A stretch of 37,309 nucleotides of DNA, taken from Bacteroidaceae bacterium. Its GTDB lineage: Bacteria; Bacteroidota; Bacteroidia; Bacteroidales; Bacteroidaceae. Positions 32,844 through 37,309 of the stretch are shown here, one piece after another; position 1 is the stretch's first letter, and each line of letters starts with the position of its first letter. The stretch lies in contig JAFSPM010000034.1 in assembly GCA_017442855.1 (NCBI GenBank), positions 1-37,309 on the forward strand, in the 5' to 3' direction. The notes below the pieces were generated by a model, which made no database searches, had not been told where the DNA came from, and was given only the letters and a program-made list of their open reading frames with translations. A program made the position numbers and the translations under genes.

Positions 32844-34400
32844 ATGATAGGAAACATTGACTCTTCGTTGATTGATTGGTCGAGGGCCCAATTCGCCCTG
32901 ACGGCCATTTATCACTGGGTGTTTGTACCGCTCACCTTGGGCTTGGCCGTGGTGATGGGTATCATGGAAACACTCTACTACCGTTCTGGTGATGAGTTCT
33001 GGCAACGCACCGCCAAATTCTGGATGAAGCTCTTCGGCATCAATTTCGCCGTGGGTATAGCAACCGGACTTATCCTGGAGTTTGAGTTCGGTACCAACTG
33101 GAGTAACTACAGCTGGTTCGTGGGCGATATCTTCGGCGCTCCTTTGGCCATAGAAGGCATTGTGGCTTTCTTTATGGAAAGTACCTTCGTGGCCGTTATG
33201 TTCTTTGGTTGGAAGAAGGTAAGCAAAGGCTTCCACCTGGCATCCACCTGGCTCACGGGCGCAGGTGCCACCATCTCTGCCTGGTGGATCTTGGTAGCCA
33301 ACTCATGGATGCAGCATCCTGTGGGCATGGCGTTCAATCCTGATACGGCCCGCAACGAGATGATCAGCTTTGCCGAAGTGGCATTATCGCCTTTTGCCGT
33401 GAGCAAGTTCTTCCATACGGTATTATCGGGCTGGACACTGGGAGCAATCTTCGTGGTAGGCGTCAGCTGCTGGTACTTGCTGAAAGGACGCGAGAAGAAG
33501 TTTGCGTTGGCCAGCATCAAGGTAGGTGCCATTGTGGGTATTTTCTCTGCAGTGATGGTGGCTTTTACTGGTGATGAATCGGGTCATCAGGTGGCTCAAT
33601 ATCAACCTATGAAACTGGCCGCTATGGAAGGCCTGTATCAAGGAGAGAGTGGGGCAGGTCTTACTGCAGTTGCTTTGCTAAATCCTGCAAAGAAGACACC
33701 ACAGGATGGGGTAGAGCCTTATCTGTTTGAGATCAAGATTCCTTATATGCTTTCTCTGTTGGCCGATCGTGATATGAATTCCTTTGTGCCAGGTATCAAC
33801 GACCTGCTGAATGGTGGCTACCAGCTAAAGGATGGCACTACTGCTCTTTCTGTAGAACAAAAGATTGCCAAGGGTAAGCAGGCTATTGCTGCTTTTGCTG
33901 CCTATCGACAGGCTCGTGCCGACGGCAACGATGCTGAGGCCAAGGTGCAGGCAGGCATTTTGCGCGAGAACATGCCTTACTTTGGCTACGGACACATCAA
34001 GAATGTAAACGATGTGGTGCCTCCTGTAGCACTGACCTTCTATATGTTCCGCATCATGGTTATGCTGGGTGGCTACTTTATCCTGTTCTTCCTGGTGGTG
34101 CTCTTCCTCGTGTATAAGAAAGATATTACTAAGATGAAGTGGTTGCATTGGGTGGCATTTATCACCATCCCATTGGGCTATCTTGCCGGACAGGCAGGTT
34201 GGGCAGTAGCTGAGGTAGGTCGTCAGCCTTGGGTGATACAAGACATGATGCCTACCAACGTGGCAATCTCGCAGGTAACTACCGGTAGCGTGCAGCTGAC
34301 GTTCTTCATTTTCCTTGCCCTCTTCACCATCTTGCTCATTGCCGAGATAGGCATTATGCTGAAGGCGATAAAGAAAGGACCAGAATTAGAAGAAGCTTAA
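32844..34400 (+). CDS. cydA: Cytochrome bd ubiquinol/menaquinol oxidase subunit I
   Basis: CydA carries the haems b558, b595 and d and the quinol site of the inner-membrane bd oxidase, which reduces O2 to water without pumping protons. Here the acceptor of electrons is menaquinol, as usual in this phylum. The 518-residue protein has the haem ligand His24 (LTAIYHWVFVPLTLG), the b558 ligand region FAVSKFFHTVLSGW, the Q-loop region MKLAAMEGLYQGESGA and the diagnostic GWAVAEVGRQPWVIQ in the C-terminal half. The Q-loop contains a charged Ala/Lys-rich stretch (EQKIAKGKQAIAAFAAYRQA). It lies between DUF4492 and cydB. Confidence 0.96.
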   Translation: MIGNIDSSLIDWSRAQFALTAIYHWVFVPLTLGLAVVMGIMETLYYRSGDEFWQRTAKFWMKLFGINFAVGIATGLILEFEFGTNWSNYSWFVGDIFGAPLAIEGIVAFFMESTFVAVMFFGWKKVSKGFHLASTWLTGAGATISAWWILVANSWMQHPVGMAFNPDTARNEMISFAEVALSPFAVSKFFHTVLSGWTLGAIFVVGVSCWYLLKGREKKFALASIKVGAIVGIFSAVMVAFTGDESGHQVAQYQPMKLAAMEGLYQGESGAGLTAVALLNPAKKTPQDGVEPYLFEIKIPYMLSLLADRDMNSFVPGINDLLNGGYQLKDGTTALSVEQKIAKGKQAIAAFAAYRQARADGNDAEAKVQAGILRENMPYFGYGHIKNVNDVVPPVALTFYMFRIMVMLGGYFILFFLVVLFLVYKKDITKMKWLHWVAFITIPLGYLAGQAGWAVAEVGRQPWVIQDMMPTNVAISQVTTGSVQLTFFIFLALFTILLIAEIGIMLKAIKKGPELEEA

Positions 34401-34408
34401 TTCCCTTT

Positions 34409-34436
34409 TTCAATTTTCAATTGTCAATTTTCAATT
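34409..34436 (+). repeat. Four heptamer repeats in the cydA-cydB spacer
   Basis: TTCAATT, TTCAATT, GTCAATT and TTCAATT follow each other exactly, ending 7 bp before the cydB ATG. They occupy most of the 43-bp spacer. They belong to the same class as the arrays at 1559-1594 and 22366-22400. Confidence 0.75.
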
Positions 34437-34443
34437 TACTAAT

Positions 34444-35589
34444 ATGACATACGAATTCTTACAACAATATTGGTGGTTCGTCGTATCACTTTTGGGCGGA
34501 CTCCTCGTCTTCTTGCTCTTCGTGCAGGGAGGCAATTCGCTGTTGTTGAACCTGCCAGAGAATGAGACACAGCGACAGATGATGATTAATTCTACGGGAC
34601 GTAAGTGGGAGTTTACGTTTACTACCCTTGTTACTTTCGGTGGTGCGTTCTTCGCTTCCTTCCCGTTGTTCTATAGTACGAGCTTTGGTGGTGCCTACTG
34701 GGTATGGATGCTGATACTGTTCACCTTTGTGGTACAGGCGGTGAGCTATGAGTTCCAGTCGAAGTTGGGCAACCTGTTGGGCAAGAATACCTATCGTGGT
34801 TTCCTGATTGCCAATGGCGTGTTGGCACCCATCCTGTTGGGTGCAGCTGTATCTACCTTCTTCACGGGTTCCAATTTCTACGTTGACAAGGGCAATATCA
34901 CCGATACGGTAGCACCCGTCATCAGCTATTGGGGCAATGCCTCTGGTGGCTTGGATGCCTGCCTGAATATCTTTAATGTCATCCTGGGCTTGGCGGTGCT
35001 GTTCCTGGCACGCATCCTGGGTGAACTCTATTTCATCAACAATATTGAAGATGACGACCTGCATCGCAGGGCACGTAAGAGCTTAGGCTTTGACACTGTC
35101 TTCTTCTTGGCGTTCTTCCTCACTTGGCTCGTGCATCTGCTTATCAAGGAAGGCTTTGCCGTTGACCCCGCTACGGGCATCGTGTCTATGGAAGTTTTCA
35201 AGTACCTGCACAACCTCATGGCCTTGCCGTTGGTAACGATCATGTTGCTGGCTGGTGTGGTACTGGTGCTGTATGGCATCTTCTGGTCTCTGGTGAAGAG
35301 CACCTTCCGTCGTGGCATCTGGCTCACAGGTACAGGTACCGTATTGACGGTGACAGCCCTCTTGCTGTTGGCTGGCTATAACAACACGGCCTATTACCCC
35401 AGCGTGGCAGATTTGCAAAGTTCGCTGACGCTGGCTAACAGTTGCAGCAGTGAGTTTACGCTTACCACCATGTTCTATGTGTCGTTGCTCGTGCCATTCG
35501 TGTTGGCTTATATTTTCTATGCTTGGCGGAAGATAGACAGCAAGCCCATCGATGCCGATGAGATGCAGCATGATGACCATGCTTATTGA
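34444..35589 (+). CDS. cydB: Cytochrome bd oxidase subunit II
   Basis: A 381-residue membrane protein with eight or more helices. The start TYEFLQQYWWFVVSLLGGLL and the early FLLFVQGGNSLLLNLPENET are typical of Bacteroidota CydB, and YEFQSKLGNLLGKNTYRGFL is the second conserved cytoplasmic turn. CydB pairs with CydA and stabilises the haem subunit. The ATG at 34444 follows the heptamer spacer. The short His/Asp tail (DEMQHDDHAY) is a minor feature. A strong terminator ends the operon at 35607-35638. Confidence 0.95.
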   Translation: MTYEFLQQYWWFVVSLLGGLLVFLLFVQGGNSLLLNLPENETQRQMMINSTGRKWEFTFTTLVTFGGAFFASFPLFYSTSFGGAYWVWMLILFTFVVQAVSYEFQSKLGNLLGKNTYRGFLIANGVLAPILLGAAVSTFFTGSNFYVDKGNITDTVAPVISYWGNASGGLDACLNIFNVILGLAVLFLARILGELYFINNIEDDDLHRRARKSLGFDTVFFLAFFLTWLVHLLIKEGFAVDPATGIVSMEVFKYLHNLMALPLVTIMLLAGVVLVLYGIFWSLVKSTFRRGIWLTGTGTVLTVTALLLLAGYNNTAYYPSVADLQSSLTLANSCSSEFTLTTMFYVSLLVPFVLAYIFYAWRKIDSKPIDADEMQHDDHAY

Positions 35590-35606
35590 ATATTATTTTA
35601 ATAATG

Positions 35607-35638
35607 AAAGAGGGAGCGAAAAACGCTCCCTCTTTTTT
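35607..35638 (+). terminator. Terminator of the cyd operon
   Basis: GAGGGAGCG (35610-35618) pairs with CGCTCCCTC (35624-35632) around an AAAAA loop and is followed by TTTTTT. A-runs before the stem give it partial bidirectionality, so it may also serve gltS on the other strand. Confidence 0.9.
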
Positions 35639-35672
35639 GTAAATAAAGGCTCGTTCCTTCGCAGATGGTTCG

Positions 35673-37025
35673 CTATGCCTTCGCTGATGAAAGCTTGTGC
35701 TTGGCTTTATAATCGTTTATCCAGGCGTACCCCATGATGCCGGCACCAGCTATCAGCGCCAGGAGTCCGAAATACAAACCATAGCCATTGGCAAAGGCCA
35801 CGGGCGCAAAGGTAATCAGACTGATTTCTACGGGGGCGATGAAGAGGTAGGCCAAGGCATAATCCTCCATGCAATGACTTTTCTGTTCGGGGTCGGCCAC
35901 ACGCAACATGGCAATGCCCATCGCTACTGTGCCGGTAAACCATCCCCAGGTAAACAATGCCTTCTCCAGCCAACAGTCGTTCTTCATCAGCCAGCGGCCA
36001 ACAATGAGTACGTAGAGTAGGGTGAGGATGAGTCCGCTAAGGAGTAAGATGCTCAGAGGCACGATGTAGTTCAGTACCACCGACACCTTAATGGCCGAGA
36101 TGCCAAAAGCCACCAGGAAATCGGTGAAAGCCCCGCTGAGGTGTCCGATGATACGAGGGGAAGTATAATGCAGGGCTCCTGTCTTTTTGAAGAAATAACG
36201 CATCAGGATACCGAATACGAAAGCACAGCTGAATACAGGCATCTCTAACTCAGGCATGAAGTACGACACTCCCTTGCTGATGCCATAGCCGCCCAATGCC
36301 ACCATGGCAATGATGGCCATGTTGAATGCCAGACTGTCGATGGATATGGCCGAGGTGGAGGATTCCCCCATGCTGTACCGCTTGTCGGCAGGCAGTAATC
36401 CCGTGCGCAACTCATGCGGCAGCTTCTCAAAAGCGGTGAGGTAGGAGGTATATCCCTTTTTAGTACCCCATTTGATGATGGCCAGTCCGATGAATACCGA
36501 GCACAATATGCCCACCGTGGCTGAGGTCATGGCCAGCGTCATCATGTCCTCGCCACCCATCTTGTTGAAAGCCTGTCCGATGGCAGCTGCTGTGCCATGC
36601 CCTCCACAGAACCCGCTGGGTAGTGACAATCCGAAGTAAGGTGCCACAGGCCAGAAGACGCTTAAGATGCCAATGCCTATCAAGGCACCGAAGGCCCACT
36701 GCCACAGCATGCCCGTTTGCGAGTAGATCCACATGCGCTTCACCCTGCTGCCATTTCCGCTCTGCTTGGCCTCTGAGGCGAAAGGCAGACAACCAAAGAT
36801 AAAAGCTATCAGAATGCTGGCATAGGTGCCCATGTTGTTTGATAACGGCAACCACCCCAGTCCGCCCGGACCGAAGGCCAGCCCCATGAAGCCCGCCATC
36901 AGACTGGGTGGGATGAAGTAACGCTGTGCCAGTTGCAACTTCACCCTGATGAGTTTGCCCAAAAGCAGCAACAGTGAGATGATACCTACATCGGTAAACA
37001 GTGTCCAAGGAGTAAAATCGTTCAT
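35673..37025 (-). CDS. Sodium/glutamate symporter, GltS-like
   Basis: A 450-residue inner-membrane protein with about ten to twelve helices. Features are the N-terminal scaffold LQLAQRYFIPPSLMAGFMG, the signature hairpin LPSGFCGGHGTAAAIGQAF (the GGHG loop of GltS), and the second inverted half with HLSGAFTDFLVAFGISA and WGWFTGTVAMGIAMLRVADP. GltS proteins import glutamate with Na+; this larger, Bacteroidota type may have other organic-anion substrates, so I leave the symbol blank. It has its own promoter and converges with cydB. Glutaminase at the left end of the window yields the same amino acid, but the two are 35 kb apart. Confidence 0.87.
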   Translation of the reverse strand: MNDFTPWTLFTDVGIISLLLLLGKLIRVKLQLAQRYFIPPSLMAGFMGLAFGPGGLGWLPLSNNMGTYASILIAFIFGCLPFASEAKQSGNGSRVKRMWIYSQTGMLWQWAFGALIGIGILSVFWPVAPYFGLSLPSGFCGGHGTAAAIGQAFNKMGGEDMMTLAMTSATVGILCSVFIGLAIIKWGTKKGYTSYLTAFEKLPHELRTGLLPADKRYSMGESSTSAISIDSLAFNMAIIAMVALGGYGISKGVSYFMPELEMPVFSCAFVFGILMRYFFKKTGALHYTSPRIIGHLSGAFTDFLVAFGISAIKVSVVLNYIVPLSILLLSGLILTLLYVLIVGRWLMKNDCWLEKALFTWGWFTGTVAMGIAMLRVADPEQKSHCMEDYALAYLFIAPVEISLITFAPVAFANGYGLYFGLLALIAGAGIMGYAWINDYKAKHKLSSAKA

Positions 37026-37047
37026 ATTGGTCGTCGTTTTTTTTTTA

Positions 37048-37078
37048 CAAAGATAGGTAATTATATATATGGTGCAAA
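37048..37078 (-). promoter_or_regulatory. Promoter of the GltS-like gene
   Basis: TTTG (complement of 37075-37078), a 19-bp spacer and TATCTTTG (complement of 37048-37055) match the consensus. A ten-base A run lies in the leader between the box and the ATG. Confidence 0.75.
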
Positions 37079-37106
37079 AAATAAATTAAAAAAAAGTGGA
37101 ATAACT

Positions 37107-37138
37107 TTTGGTGGATGTTGAAAAAGTTACTACCTTTG
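37107..37138 (+). promoter_or_regulatory. Outward-facing promoter near the right end
   Basis: TTTG (37107-37110), a 20-bp spacer and TACCTTTG (37131-37138) form an exact consensus match on the plus strand. Transcription should run out of the window. Confidence 0.75.
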
Positions 37139-37144
37139 TAACCG

Positions 37145-37309
37145 ATTTCCCAATTTTTGAGGGGGATGTGAGTTCTATGACAGATTGATGGACAGAGGAC
37201 AGGCAGCGTCCGGTGCATGTTTTTTTTTGATGTGTATCGGAGGTCTGATGAAGGTGTGATTTATACATGAACGACCGTCAAAGGTGATTTTACCTTTTAT
37301 ATATTACGG
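37145..37309 (+). other. Long untranslated leader of the next transcription unit (partial)
   Basis: At least 165 nt downstream of the promoter contain no convincing gene. Only very short frames are seen (23 codons from 37188; six codons from 37267). AAAGGT-GATTTT-ACCTTT (about 37279-37296) is a small inverted repeat near the end. The leader could belong to a regulated gene, a structured RNA or an rRNA operon outside the window. Confidence 0.4.

Noticed and set aside
35083-35580. 165-codon minus-strand frame
   Set aside because: Antisense shadow of cydB with a composition typical of reversed membrane-protein codons (many His/Gln/Glu).
36460-37008. 182-codon minus-strand frame
   Set aside because: Alternative frame of the GltS-like gene; the GGHG transporter motif fixes the true frame.
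37188-37259. 23-codon ORF in the right-end leader
   Set aside because: Too short, with no conserved feature; position alone does not support a leader peptide.
37145-37309. Start of a 16S rRNA gene
   Set aside because: The conserved 16S 5' sequence (AGAGTTTGATC) is not present in the window, so an rRNA operon cannot be claimed.

Overview
The window looks like a chromosomal segment from a Bacteroidales bacterium, most likely a Prevotella/Segatella-type member of the Prevotellaceae. The evidence is the gene families (Bacteroidota-restricted DUF5063, DUF4492 and DUF4249 proteins, a TPR/HTH membrane regulator, a TonB receptor with an N-terminal carboxypeptidase-like domain), the lack of Shine-Dalgarno sequences, and at least ten promoters of the Bacteroidota form TTTG-N19/20-TAnnTTTG. 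I saw no rRNA, tRNA, CRISPR array, transposase, integrase or phage gene.

Layout. 1-1.9 kb: the 3' end of a glutaminase gene, an unrecognised small ORF, the surviving 3' third of a cytochrome c biogenesis resB gene, and ccsA. 2-4.5 kb (minus): operon nucleoside permease > bifunctional nuclease (DUF151+UVR) > rsmE. 4.55-4.94 kb: a small RNA with its own promoter and terminator, then two hairpins. 4.9-7.3 kb (minus): operon DUF5063 > RNase D-like exonuclease > rlmI. 7.5-11.1 kb (minus): nifJ (PFOR), with a relic of a second nifJ 3' end just downstream. 11.2-12.4 kb (plus): uncharacterised ATP-grasp-like protein, divergent from nifJ. 12.4-16.8 kb: GHL10 glycosidase-like protein (minus), then cstA and a UDP-glucose dehydrogenase (plus). 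16.8-18.5 kb (minus): long-chain acyl-CoA ligase.

18.5-25.0 kb (minus) is a six-gene tripartite efflux operon: tolC-like > macA-like > macB ATPase > macB permease > LytS-type histidine kinase > LytTR response regulator. Its upstream region contains nine consecutive degenerate ~22-bp units with nested inverted repeats. Next come a TPR/HTH membrane regulator and a lipoprotein (minus), divergent from a second lipoprotein, a TonB-dependent receptor and a DUF4249 lipoprotein (plus; 28.2-32.5 kb). The shared ~220-bp region has back-to-back promoters and TGTAAAC operator-like sites. This divergent locus is the best candidate for an undescribed transport/sensing system.

32.6-35.6 kb (plus): DUF4492-cydA-cydB, the cytochrome bd oxidase. 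35.7-37.0 kb (minus): GltS-like sodium/glutamate symporter. The last ~280 bp has a strong outward-facing promoter and the start of a long untranslated leader.

Metabolically this is an anaerobe with PFOR-based pyruvate oxidation, peptide/amino-acid (CstA, GltS, glutaminase) and nucleoside uptake, and nanaerobic respiration by cytochrome bd. It appears to have lost the adjacent part of a cytochrome c maturation locus. Short AT-rich 7-bp repeat arrays recur in operon spacers and, unusually, inside ccsA. All functions are assigned by reading protein motifs; no database search was run.
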